NCBI GenBank assembly: GCA_903844735.1
Contig: CAIMUX010000053.1
Span: 1-64,000, forward strand
Direction of reading: 5' to 3'
DNA: 64,000 nt
From: Candidatus Eiseniibacteriota bacterium
GTDB taxonomy: Bacteria > Eisenbacteria > RBG-16-71-46 > CAIMUX01
Shown piece after piece: positions 6,855 to 15,274 of this stretch; position 1 is the first letter of the stretch, and each line of letters opens with the position of its first letter. The notes under the pieces were generated by a model. The model did no database searches, was not told the DNA's origin, and saw only the letters and a list, made by a program, of their open reading frames with translations. The position numbers and the translations under genes are program-made.

Positions 6855-9188
6855 CTACCTCGCTATGACCAACCTGCGGGAGAAGGAACGGCCCTCCGCC
6901 TCCAGGCGATAGAAGTAGACACCGCCGGGGACCGGCTGCTGGTTCTGATCGCGGCCGTTCCACGCTGCCGCCTGCTCGCCGGCCGGTCGAGTTCCGTCCA
7001 GGAGACGAACCACCTCTCGGCCCTGAACGTCATAGATGGCGAGCCGGGCGTGACCCGCTCTGCCGAGGGAGAAGCGGATCGCCGTCTTCGGAGTGGCCGG
7101 GTTCGGCGAGTTCTCGCCCAGCCACGTGCTGGTCGACAGATTGAAGCCCTCGACCCCGGACTCTGCTGTGCAGGGATTCGGCACGCAGACAGCGGACATG
7201 GTCCAGGTCCCGGTGCAAGTCGCCTCCGTCGTCGCCGTGCAGGTGTTGTCGGGGGCGCAGCACGAGCCGGTCGCCGCGGTGACGGTGAAGTTCAACTTCA
7301 AGTACTTGAGCGGCGCATTCGGATCGTTGCAGCTGATCTCAAGCGAGTCCGTGTAGTACCCGACCGCCAACCCCGTCGCATCGAAGGTGAGGACCGAAGT
7401 AACGTTCTGCGCCGGGGGCACGGTGCCGTTTATCAGGCTCTCGCTCACCCAAGCGATCGGCGCGCTCCCTTCCGTCAGGCCGAAGACCAGGCTGTCCACG
7501 GTGCCGGTGTTGCCGACGACAAGGTTCACATTCCCTTGCTTGTTCTGTTCCAGGCTGGTGGTGACGGAGGTGGGCGGGGCAAGCGTGATGTTCGGATATG
7601 TTGCCGGCACGGTTGCTGCCTTGATCGTGAGGTCCCAGTTGCCGTACTTGGAGTACGTGCCATAGCCGCTCGACGATCGCCGTACGCGGAGCCACAGGTC
7701 CTGCGTCGCCAGCGGCGTGTAGCTCAGCGTCGAGCGGAGCAGCTCGAAGGTGTTGTACGTGCCGGGTGAGGGTACCCCGGCATTATCGTTGGACGCCAGC
7801 ACCGTCTGCGATGCGTTTTGGATCTCGACATACGTGTCGGCTCCATCGCGCATGGTGTTGGTATTCACCTGGTAGGCGACGCCGGCGAGACCCTGGAACT
7901 TCACCCAGTCCTCATCACCCTCGGGCCACGTCGTATGGTGCGTCTTGCGTCCGAAGCCGATGTCCTCAAAGGTGTGATACGTCCCGGGGGCCGCGAAGGT
8001 ATCGTCGTTTTCGTACGCGTCATCCCAGTACTGGATCCCGTGGTTCAGGTACTCGATGCTGCCTAGTTCCGTGGCCTGTGAAGGCACTGCAAGCGCGAGC
8101 CACAGATCATGGAAGTCTTCATAGGTCTCCCACCCGACGAACGGCGGCTGGGACAGGTTCGTTTTGATGAAAGACCAGAGCTCCGGGAACGTCCGGTCCA
8201 TCTGATAGCCTGGCTCATCGTCCACGCCGGGCGTGGCGTCCGGCGTCGCGTCACCGTCTGTCATGTCCCACAGAGAAGCCTGGATGCCCACCTCGCTGGC
8301 CGCCCCGACACCGATGGTCGCCGGGGTCGGGGCCTCAAGTGTGTAGGAGAAGCTGATGACACCTGTAGTCGAGTCGCCCGTCGAGTTTAGGTAGACATCC
8401 GGGCGGCTGTAGCCCGCCCAGTCGCGGACGTTGCCGCAGAAGAAGGTCGGCCACGCCTCGCCCCAGGACAGGCGAGGATCCTGCGCGTTGTCCTCGAAGT
8501 AGTGCCCACCCCCGGGGCTGTCACTCCAAACGCCGTACTGGGAGCAAATGGCATGCCCCGTCTCGTGCAGCAGGATCGTGTCGTCATAGCCGAAGTTCCC
8601 GCCGATGTTGACGATGCCGTTCCAGTAGGCCTGGTCCGGGGACTCATCCAGCGTGTAGCGGACCCGATAGCCAAGGGGGCGCACCCCGGCTTGCATCGTT
8701 CCGATGCAGTCGTGCGCGTCGAACGTGGCATCGTAAAGGTTGAAGGGCTCGCCGCCGGCGCGGTAGTGTGCCGTGATCGCTCCCATGTCAATATTGGCAC
8801 CCGGATCGTGGCCGCTGACCAGGGTTCCTTGGTAGGCGTACACCGCTGTCGTAAGCCACTGCGTGATGTAGTAGCCCAGGTTGGAGACATTCGCACTCTG
8901 CGTGAGGGCGAGAATCGCGACATCACGCACCGCGGCGTCAGTCACCGCGATGGAAAAGGCCCCGTTCGCATCCGTCGCGCCCTGCGCGAGAATGGCATGG
9001 GTCGTATTGTCGACGACGCGCACGTCGACATAGCGGCACGGCCTCGTGGGATGCGGGCTTTGGAATCCGTTGAGGCCGATCGGCAGGTCTTCGTACTGAA
9101 ACGTCCCGGTGGCTGTGAAGTCGGCGGCAGCCGGCGCGGCAAGGGCCACGAGAACGGCCACGCTGAAGAGAGAGATCAGTCGCTTCAT
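6855..9188 (-). CDS. Secreted zinc metalloprotein with pre-peptidase C-terminal domain, Cys-rich repeat and FlgD-like tail
   Basis: 777 residues. The signal peptide (1-22) is followed by a roughly 180-residue N-terminal region. Next comes an HExxH motif, LLHETGH at 208-212, with a candidate third ligand E244 in SWGEAWPTFF, a gluzincin-like arrangement. Residues about 400-530 resemble a pre-peptidase C-terminal (PPC) domain (YENDDTFAAPGTY, GDEDWVKFQ, LWLRVRR). Then come an Ig-like choice-of-anchor region, one Cys-rich repeat (CCAPDNTCTATTEATC) and a C-terminal FlgD-like domain (YDVQGREVVRLLDG, GGVYFYRLEA). It is probably a secreted or surface peptidase, though catalysis is inferred from one motif. 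ATG 9188 has GGAAGGGA upstream. It lies 13 nt after the 9202-9783 gene, likely in one operon. Confidence 0.85.
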   Translation of the reverse strand: MKRLISLFSVAVLVALAAPAAADFTATGTFQYEDLPIGLNGFQSPHPTRPCRYVDVRVVDNTTHAILAQGATDANGAFSIAVTDAAVRDVAILALTQSANVSNLGYYITQWLTTAVYAYQGTLVSGHDPGANIDMGAITAHYRAGGEPFNLYDATFDAHDCIGTMQAGVRPLGYRVRYTLDESPDQAYWNGIVNIGGNFGYDDTILLHETGHAICSQYGVWSDSPGGGHYFEDNAQDPRLSWGEAWPTFFCGNVRDWAGYSRPDVYLNSTGDSTTGVISFSYTLEAPTPATIGVGAASEVGIQASLWDMTDGDATPDATPGVDDEPGYQMDRTFPELWSFIKTNLSQPPFVGWETYEDFHDLWLALAVPSQATELGSIEYLNHGIQYWDDAYENDDTFAAPGTYHTFEDIGFGRKTHHTTWPEGDEDWVKFQGLAGVAYQVNTNTMRDGADTYVEIQNASQTVLASNDNAGVPSPGTYNTFELLRSTLSYTPLATQDLWLRVRRSSSGYGTYSKYGNWDLTIKAATVPATYPNITLAPPTSVTTSLEQNKQGNVNLVVGNTGTVDSLVFGLTEGSAPIAWVSESLINGTVPPAQNVTSVLTFDATGLAVGYYTDSLEISCNDPNAPLKYLKLNFTVTAATGSCCAPDNTCTATTEATCTGTWTMSAVCVPNPCTAESGVEGFNLSTSTWLGENSPNPATPKTAIRFSLGRAGHARLAIYDVQGREVVRLLDGTRPAGEQAAAWNGRDQNQQPVPGGVYFYRLEAEGRSFSRRLVIAR

Positions 9189-9201
9189 GGTCGTCCCTTC
9201 C

Positions 9202-9783
9202 TTACTGGTTTTTGTAGACAACGACGTCCAGAGTGGAACCATCCGGCTCAATGAGCGTCTGGGGCTCGGGAATCTGGGTGTCCGATACGCCCGGGTCGAC
9301 GTAGACCGCGGTGGCGTTGCTGAAGACCTGCCCATCCGGCAGGGTGGTGATCACTTCTCCACGAACGAATCCGCCCTTGTCTGTGGGAAAGACCACGGAC
9401 ACCGGAATCTCGGCCACCTGCTGGTAGTCGAGCCGGCCATCCCAACTGGAGCGTCCCATCGAGACGGTTGCTCCCCGCGGCGCCGCAATGCGGGCCTGCA
9501 CTTCGGCACCCGCCGCGCCCGACGTCACCACGAACTTCAGGTTGGCCGGCTGACCGACACCCGGCAGCCGATCGCCGGTGAACGTGACGTGCACGGTCTG
9601 GCGCACACCCGTGTCCAGATTGGGCATCTCCGTCGCCTTGCGGAGCACCACCCGACTGTCAGCCCGATGCTTCAGGGTCGGCGGAAGCCCCACCACGGCC
9701 ACAAGAGCAAGAGCCACGGCCACGATGGCCGCCCGGCCACGCGGACTGGTCAGAAACGCAACTCGATAAACGTCTTGCGACAC
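9202..9783 (-). CDS. Membrane-anchored protein of unknown function, partner of the metalloprotein
   Basis: 193 residues. A single N-terminal helix (AAIVAVALALVAVVGLPP) is followed by an extracytoplasmic domain of about 150 residues rich in beta-type sequence (RQTVHVTFTGDRL, AEVQARIAAPRG, GEVITTLPDGQVF). I do not recognise the family. Translation probably starts at GTG 9783, with AAGGAGGGG 7 nt upstream. The next gene starts 13 nt after its stop, so it is probably co-transcribed with the secreted HETGH protein and may assist its export, folding or anchoring. That role is inference from position only. Confidence 0.75.
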   Translation of the reverse strand: MSQDVYRVAFLTSPRGRAAIVAVALALVAVVGLPPTLKHRADSRVVLRKATEMPNLDTGVRQTVHVTFTGDRLPGVGQPANLKFVVTSGAAGAEVQARIAAPRGATVSMGRSSWDGRLDYQQVAEIPVSVVFPTDKGGFVRGEVITTLPDGQVFSNATAVYVDPGVSDTQIPEPQTLIEPDGSTLDVVVYKNQ

Positions 9784-9951
9784 CTACCCCTCCTTGCGCA
9801 GCGAATGCGCATTCGACGCATGCCAAGTACCCCAACCACGTTCCGGTGGTCTTGGAGAGTATATCACATTTTCTGTGTCGGGGGTGGGAATTGCCAGGCA
9901 AGCCGGATCGTGCGGTCCCGGGTGGTCGATGCCTGCGTTTGCGCGAGGCCC

Positions 9952-11103
9952 TTACTGCGCCTGTCGCCCCAGGTAATCAAGGACCATGCCGGCCAAACGC
10001 GTCGAGGCGACCGGCGCCAGCAGGATTCCCTGGCGGTAGAGCCCGAGCCCGTGGAAAAGCCCGCGACGCTGCGAATCGGGCTCGATGAACAACTCGCCGT
10101 CCCCCGCCATCGGTCGCAGGCCGCTTCCCGTGGAAAGGAAGGCCCAGCCGCGTGAAGCCGGCACCAGGGCCTGCACGGCGGAGAGCAGGGACTGCACCCC
10201 CTCGGCCGTCACGCCGGGGAACGGCCCGACCTCTTCGCTCGTCGCGCCCACGATGACACTGCCGTCGGCGCGCGGCACCAAGTAGGCGTAGCCCGGCACC
10301 TGGATGACGCGCCGGATGCTCTCGCGTCGGCACGCCGGGCGCAGGCGCACCGTCTGGCCTCGGATCGGCCGCACCCGGCACCGCGCCTGGTCCTCGGGCA
10401 GGAGAAACCGGTCGGCCCATGCCCCCGCGGCGTTGATCACCGCACGGCCGAGGACTACGCCCGCCGTTGTCTCCACGCCGACCGATGCTCCCTGTCGCGC
10501 CACAAGGCCGAGCACCTGCAGGCCGACCCAGCGGCCGCCGAGACGATCGAAAGCGGCACGGAGCGCGGTGTGCAGGCTGCGCGGGTTCACATACCCCTCC
10601 TCATCGAGCAGGACGGCGCCCGACCCCCGCGCCGCAAGCTGCGGCTCATGCGCGGCAGTCTCGCCGGCATCCAGGTAGCGCGCCCGCGCGCCCAGGTCGA
10701 TGAACTTCGCGGTGAGCGCCTTCAGCTCGAGCTGGCGTCCGTCCTCGAGGCTCGGAACGAGCGTGCCCGGGAACGCGAGCTCCACGCGCATTCCCGAGTG
10801 CTCTTCCACGCGTTGGAGGTAGGCGGGGTAGGCGGCGCGTGCCGCCCGCATCATGTCCTGCAGCGCTCCCGCCGCGACGTGCTCCGCGTACGGCGAGATC
10901 ATTCCGGCACTCGCCCAGGTCGCGCTGCGCTTCGGGTCCTCCTCGAAGACGGTCACGGAAAGGCCGCGGGCGAGAATTTCGCATGCGGTGGAGAGGCCGA
11001 GGATCCCTCCACCGATCACGAGCAAGTCGGGTGGCGCGGCCTGACCGGCGACAGAATAGCGGGCGGGCTGTTCCACGGGGCGGCCTTCCTGAGTCCTCTG
11101 CAT
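9952..11103 (-). CDS. thiO: FAD-dependent glycine oxidase-like protein
   Basis: 383-residue D-amino-acid-oxidase-fold flavoenzyme. ThiO oxidises glycine to the imine used for the thiazole ring of thiamine. The dinucleotide loop LLVIGGGILGLSTACEILARG is at the N-terminus, followed by SATWASAGMISPYAE and DEEGYVNPRSL. VINAAGAWAD, PIRGQTVRL, YLVPRADGSVIVGATSEE, and near the end STGSGLRPMAGDGE and HGLGLYRQGILLAP are all typical of ThiO. ATG 11103 has GGGAGG 7 nt upstream; an upstream in-frame start would add a non-homologous leader. No other thiamine genes are adjacent, so a different small amine or amino acid could be its substrate. Confidence 0.88.
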   Translation of the reverse strand: MQRTQEGRPVEQPARYSVAGQAAPPDLLVIGGGILGLSTACEILARGLSVTVFEEDPKRSATWASAGMISPYAEHVAAGALQDMMRAARAAYPAYLQRVEEHSGMRVELAFPGTLVPSLEDGRQLELKALTAKFIDLGARARYLDAGETAAHEPQLAARGSGAVLLDEEGYVNPRSLHTALRAAFDRLGGRWVGLQVLGLVARQGASVGVETTAGVVLGRAVINAAGAWADRFLLPEDQARCRVRPIRGQTVRLRPACRRESIRRVIQVPGYAYLVPRADGSVIVGATSEEVGPFPGVTAEGVQSLLSAVQALVPASRGWAFLSTGSGLRPMAGDGELFIEPDSQRRGLFHGLGLYRQGILLAPVASTRLAGMVLDYLGRQAQ

Positions 11104-11299
11104 GGCGAATCCTCCCGGCTGCGCAGCAGCCGGGTGAACATAGTTCTGGGCTGCCGGGGTGTCAACGGAACCAGACCGAGGTCGATCCCCAGTCACACGG
11201 TTGCCACCTGTCGGCGGCTGTGGGGGTGCCGTGGCGACGGGTCCTCCGGAAAGAAGACCGCCCGCGCCCCTCAGTGCTCGACTGATGTGTCGTTTCGTT

Positions 11300-11731
11300 T
11301 CACCGCGCCCTGACGAGCTTTACAACCACCTTGCCCGATCCGCTGCGCAGGCGAGCAAAGTACACCCAGGTCGGCACTTCCCGCCCGCCATCGTCGCGCC
11401 CGTCCCACTCCAGCTTCTTCGTGCGTCCGTCCAAGACACCGCGCCAGGCGCTGCGCACCCGGCGCCCGGACACGTCGAAGATCAGCAACTCCGCCGTCGT
11501 CCCCTTCGGTCCGACGAAGACCAGCGCGGTTCTCTCGGTGAACGGGGTCGGCACGACCCGGAAACCGAGCTTGGTGGCGAGCGGAACATCGTCCACACCG
11601 CTGACGGCGCAGGGATCGGGTGTACAGGCGACGCCCTGCCCTTGCCAGGCGTTCGGATCGGTGCACGCCGTCTGCTCGGTGATCGTGCAAGCGCCGTCCA
11701 GGGCGCAGCAGGCGCCTGTCGTCGGTTGCGG
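11300..11731. repeat. About 430-bp direct repeat, partner at 13316-13739
   Basis: The 3' ends of the two secreted-protein genes share a long, highly similar stretch (I estimate near 90% by eye) covering the FlgD-like tail and one Cys-rich repeat. Both copies point the same way and are 2.0 kb apart. They bracket the DUF433/DUF5615 pair. They could be recombining gene ends or the footprint of a segmental duplication. Confidence 0.8.
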
Positions 11732-12400
11732 GCAGGGGTTCGGCACACAGACGCTGCCCGCGAGCCAGGCCCCGATGCAACTCGCCTGCGTGGTCAGCGT
11801 CCAGGTGCCGGTCGAAACGCAGCACGAGCCGGTGGAGTCCGGAACCGTCCGGGCCAGCCGCAGGCCGATCCAGTTGCACGTGGTATCGGGAACACCGAGG
11901 ACGAGGCCGCGGCTTGCCGACCGGCACATCCGCGCCTGTTGTTCGTCAGACCAGCTACCGCCGCGTACGACCCTGGTGGAGCCGGACTCGGGACCGGCCG
12001 GATCGGTCACATCCCCGCCATAGGTTCCGGCTCTGTCCCAGCACCACTCGGACAGATTGCCGTGCATGTCGTTCAGATCCCAGAGATTGGCCGCCTTGCC
12101 GCCCACGTCGTGCGTCGTGCTCGAAGCGTTGCCGCAGTACCACCCGACCTGATCGAGGTTCGGGTCCAATGGCGAGCAGTCGACGTTCGTGATGTCGCCG
12201 TTGCAGAACGCCGTCGTGCTCGTCGCTCGGCAGGCGTACTCCCACTCCGCTTCGGTCGGGAGGCGGTACCCGTTTTCGGCGCGATTCCAGTCGATCGTCG
12301 CGCCGATGTAATGATTCCCGCTGGAGGTCGTGTCCGCGATCGTGTGCGCGGGCGTGAGCCGATCGGCCCCGGATACGGGTTCGGTACGCGGACGGTTCAC
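11300..12400 (-). pseudogene. 5'-truncated formylglycine-generating-enzyme-like protein with Cys-rich repeats and FlgD-like tail
   Basis: From about 12390 downward the minus strand encodes the C-terminal two thirds of an FGE-sulfatase (SUMF1-type) domain: YRLPTEAEWEYACRA, DMHGNLSEWCWD, RVVRGGSW and IGLRLAR. Two Cys-rich repeats (CCVSTGTWTLTTQASC and CCALDGACTITEQTAC) and a FlgD-like tail (FDVSGRRVRSAWRG, WDGRDDGGREVP) follow. The usual start of the FGE domain (M..IPAGTF.MG) and any signal peptide are absent. The frame stays open to about 12590, but the upstream codons show no homology. It is probably a truncated gene whose 5' end was lost where the toxin-antitoxin-like pair now lies. A missed frameshift upstream is the alternative. 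Confidence 0.7.
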
Positions 12401-12601
12401 TTCCGCCAACCGGCTGTCGACCACGTGTTGCAATGTAAGCAGATAACCGTCCGACAGCGCTATCCGCGGCCAAAGATGGGCAAACCGAGTAGCGGTGCGG
12501 TCGGTTCCTTGGTACGCTTGCTCTAGTCCCAGATACTCTGGCACATCAGATCGCCCTCGCGATCGAAAGATCGGTCGGATCTTGGCCATGGAGTCTCGAC
12601 C

Positions 12602-12841
12602 ATGAACATCACGGAGAAAGTTGTTTCCGACCCGGAGATCATGATGGGCAAGCCCGTGATCCTGGGCACCCGGATCACCGTCGAGCTCATCCTGGAGAAG
12701 CTGGCAGCGGGAGAGTCGTTTGAAGACATTCTTGGGGCGCATCCTCGGCTCACCCGGGAGGGGGTGCTGGCGGCCCTAGCCTTCGCTGCCGAATCCATGA
12801 AGGCGGAGGTGGCCCATCCGCTGAAGAAGACCGCCTCATGA
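12602..12841 (+). CDS. DUF433 (VapB-like) antitoxin
   Basis: 79 residues of the DUF433 family, small winged or homeodomain-like DNA-binding proteins commonly paired with PIN-like DUF5615 toxins. Typical sequence is VSDPEIMMGKPVILGTRITVELILEKLAAGESFEDILGAHP, seen here in full. It would bind its promoter and neutralise the toxin. ATG 12602 has GGAG 8 nt upstream. Its stop overlaps an ATG at 12838 that should start the toxin (ATGA overlap), the usual translational coupling of such pairs. It is divergent from the truncated FGE-like gene. Confidence 0.88.
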   Translation: MNITEKVVSDPEIMMGKPVILGTRITVELILEKLAAGESFEDILGAHPRLTREGVLAALAFAAESMKAEVAHPLKKTAS

Positions 12842-13199
12842 TCTGGTTGCCGACGAGGGCGTGGATCGCCAAGTCGTCGATCGCCTCCGCTTTGAAGGCC
12901 ACGAGGTCCACTACGTCGCTGAAATGGAGCCCGGCATTTCAGATACCGCCGTCCTTGAGCTCGCGGGAAGAAACGATGCGGTTCTGATCACTTCGGACAA
13001 GGACTTCGGCGAACTCTCGTATCGTCAAGGATGGAACGCCTCTGGGATCATTCTGCTGCGGCTCGCAGAGTTGACTCCCAACGCCAGGGCCGCGGCAGTA
13101 TCGGGGGCACTTTCCGGTCGTGAGGCGGAGACGAGAGAAGCGTTCACGGTCATCTCTCCCGGCGCCATCAGGATCAGACGTCGGCGCCAACAGGATTGA
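12838..13199 (+). pseudogene. DUF5615 PIN-like toxin with a probable one-base deletion near its start
   Basis: The frame 12861-13199 encodes DRQVVDRLRFEGHEV, then ISDTAVLELAGRNDAVLITSDKDFGEL and SGIILLRL, a standard DUF5615 PIN-like ribonuclease-fold protein. The expected N-terminus (M-I-W-L-ADEGVDRQ) is present but split: ATG 12838 reads MIWLPTRAW in another frame. Adding one G near 12852 would restore an unbroken protein starting at the ATGA overlap with the antitoxin. As sequenced, only a GTG at 12861 could start translation, and that product lacks the first strand and its conserved acidic residue. Either the toxin is inactivated or the base is missing from the assembly. Confidence 0.78.
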
Positions 13200-13315
13200 C
13201 CCGGCCGGATGGGCCCACGAGTCCGTTCTCGCCCGAAAGAAAGAGAAAGAGGCGATCCTTCGCAGAAGGAGGCCCCCACCCACCCCTCAGCGTTTGCCTG
13301 AAGTGCCGCTCCGTT

Positions 13316-14550
13316 TCACTGCGCCCTGATGAGCTTCACAACCACCTTGCCCGTTCCGCTCCGCAAGCGGGCCAGATACACCCCGGTCGACACTTCCCGC
13401 CCGGCGTCGTCGCGCCCGTCCCACTCCAGCTTCTTCGTGCGTCCGTCCAAGACGCCGCGCCAAGCGCTGCGCACCCTGCGCCCGGACACGTCGAAAATCA
13501 GCAACTCCGCCGTCGTGCCCTTCGGCCCGGCGAAGACCAGCGCGGTTCTTTGCGCGAACGGGGTCGGCACGACCCGGAAGCCGAGCTTGGTCGCGAGCGG
13601 ACCGTCATCTACGCCGCTGATAGCGCAGGTCTCGGGTGTGCAGGCTAGGCCCTGACCTTGCCACACATTCGGATCGGTGCACGCCGCTTGCTCGGTGACC
13701 GTGCACGCACCGTCCGGGGCACAGCAGGCCCCCCACCAGGAAGGAGACTGCACGGCCAGGCAGGTTTCACCCCAGGTCTTCCCTATTGCTGAGAATCCGG
13801 CGTTGGGAGCGGAAATCTCGTAGCCTTGGGGCAAGGTCCCCAAGGTCCAGCTCACGATGCCCCCGTCGGACTTCGGACCAAGACCGATCAGGTAGCCCGC
13901 GGCGACTGCAACGAAGCCGGAGTTCGGCTCGGGGACAGCATCAGGCCAGTCGCCTGACCGGTGATCGTGTTTGCGATCAATCGGATCGCGCTGCCGCTGC
14001 CGGATCCTCCAACGGTTTTGTTGACGGCCCCATATCCTCCGCGCGCTGAGATCCCCCCCGAACTACTGACGGCGATAGACCGATTCGAAGCGATCAGAAT
14101 CGCTCCCCCGCCGCCTCCACCGCCGTTGTTTGATCCGCCCCCGCTCCCCCCATCGCCGCCCCCCCCGATCCGCCGATCAGCGGAAGGATCCGATCATTTC
14201 CGTACGCAGGCCCCCCGCCTATCCCGACGTGCTTGTAGCTGCCATTGCCGCCGGTACTCGCCGTCAACTGCCCGCCTCCGGGACCGAACCCCGGACTTCC
14301 CGTCCCGTACCAGTATCTGCCAATCCCACCACGAAATCCCCCGGGGCCGCCCGCGGAGTAGCTCGCGTTGGCATAAATCCCGGCGGCTCCATTCAGGTTC
14401 ACCGTGCCCTGGATCGTCACCCCCCGATTCACCAACCACACCACCGGCGCCCCCGACGCATGGTTCGTAAACGTCACGGTCATCCCCGAGGCCACGTACA
14501 CACATGCACTCTCATCCACGGTAATCCGGGTCGCGATTCGTCGCGTGGCT
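13316..14550 (-). pseudogene. Secreted glycine-rich protein with FlgD-like tail, broken by two frameshifts
   Basis: Three successive minus-strand frames make one protein. Frame one, from about 14550, reads RITVDESACVYVASG, VVWLVNRGVTIQGTVNLNG and GGPGGFRGGIG, a beta-helix-like glycine-rich region. The frame changes at an eight-C run (14159-14166), after which GGGGGGGAILIASNRSIAV and GGYGAVNKTVGGSGSG continue it. A second change near 13940 leads to PEPNSGFVAVAAGYLIGLG, a Cys-rich repeat (CCAPDGACTVTEQAAC) and a FlgD-like tail ending at 13316. No start or signal peptide is found; an in-frame stop lies at 14571-14573. The eight-base homopolymer makes assembly error plausible for at least one break. 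Confidence 0.72.
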
Positions 14551-14767
14551 TCATGCTCTCTGTGGATCGTCTACCCGACAGCTTGTTGCGGGGCAATGCC
14601 ATGGGCTCAGCCAGGGTCGTAGCCCTGGCGGCCCTGGCCGCCAGGGTCGCAACTCGACGATGGCCCCCGGATCCGGGCCCCAGGACCTGCCGGCGGCGCA
14701 GTTCGACCGGCATGACGGCGGAAGTCGGCAAGGCTTACCGCCGACCCACCACCGGAAGCTCAACACC

Positions 14768-14967
14768 TCAAAGAGCAAGGGCCAGTGGCTTGTCCCCGAG
14801 CGCACTCACGCGCATAACGGTAAAACCGAGAGTCTTCCCGTCGTCATCAACCTTTTCATGACCTGGTCGTTCGGCGTTTCCCGGAAGTAGCCCGGCTTCT
14901 CGTCGAAGATCACCTCCAGACAGTCCCCTTCCTGGTCATACCGGATCTTTACGGACTTTTCGGCCAT
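14768..14967 (-). pseudogene. DUF2283 protein with a one-base frameshift
   Basis: From ATG 14967 the product reads MAEKSVKIRYDQEGDCLEVI, then FDEKPGYFRETPNDQVM, a standard DUF2283 start. At a run of four T on the plus strand (14853-14856) the homology moves frame: VDDDGKTLGFTVMRVSALGD continues to a stop at 14768-14770. One extra A in the coding strand would restore a normal protein of about 67 residues. DUF2283 proteins are small and often sit beside DUF4258 or HicA-like genes; their function is unknown. The homopolymer position makes a sequencing indel as likely as real decay. Confidence 0.75.
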
Positions 14968-15070
14968 AGAGGGAACGCTCTCTTGATTCGGTCCGTCACA
15001 CCGGTGGGTTGGCGCCCGGACGGCGAGGCGAGCACGCCTTGCCACCGCCGGGCACCGGCGGTCGTCGCAC

Positions 15071-15200
15071 ATGTTTTCGCAGGACCACGAACCTTTGCGT
15101 TACCCCGACAGAACCCGACCGCCCCCGGACCATATAGACACCCTGCGGCACGGAGCTGCCGGTGCCATCGCCCCCGCCCCAGTGAACTGGTTGATCGCCG
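15071..15200 (-). pseudogene. Fragment of a FlgD-like C-terminal tail
   Basis: The minus strand reads GDGTGSSVPQGVYMVRGRSG and then GVTQRFVVLR, the end pattern of the FlgD-like sorting domains seen elsewhere in this window. It has no open connection to the FGE-like gene upstream, which stops at 15275. It may be the lost tail of that gene or a leftover from another. Confidence 0.55.
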
Positions 15201-15274
15201 CGAATTTTGCAGGTCCACTGCAAGCGTATACCAAGACACGGCGGGACCAACAGGTCAGAAAACCAGGGGCCCCG

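Noticed and set aside
12523-12798. Minus-strand frame opposite the DUF433 antitoxin
   Set aside because: It overlaps a well-supported gene and has no homology; it arises from codon bias on the other strand.
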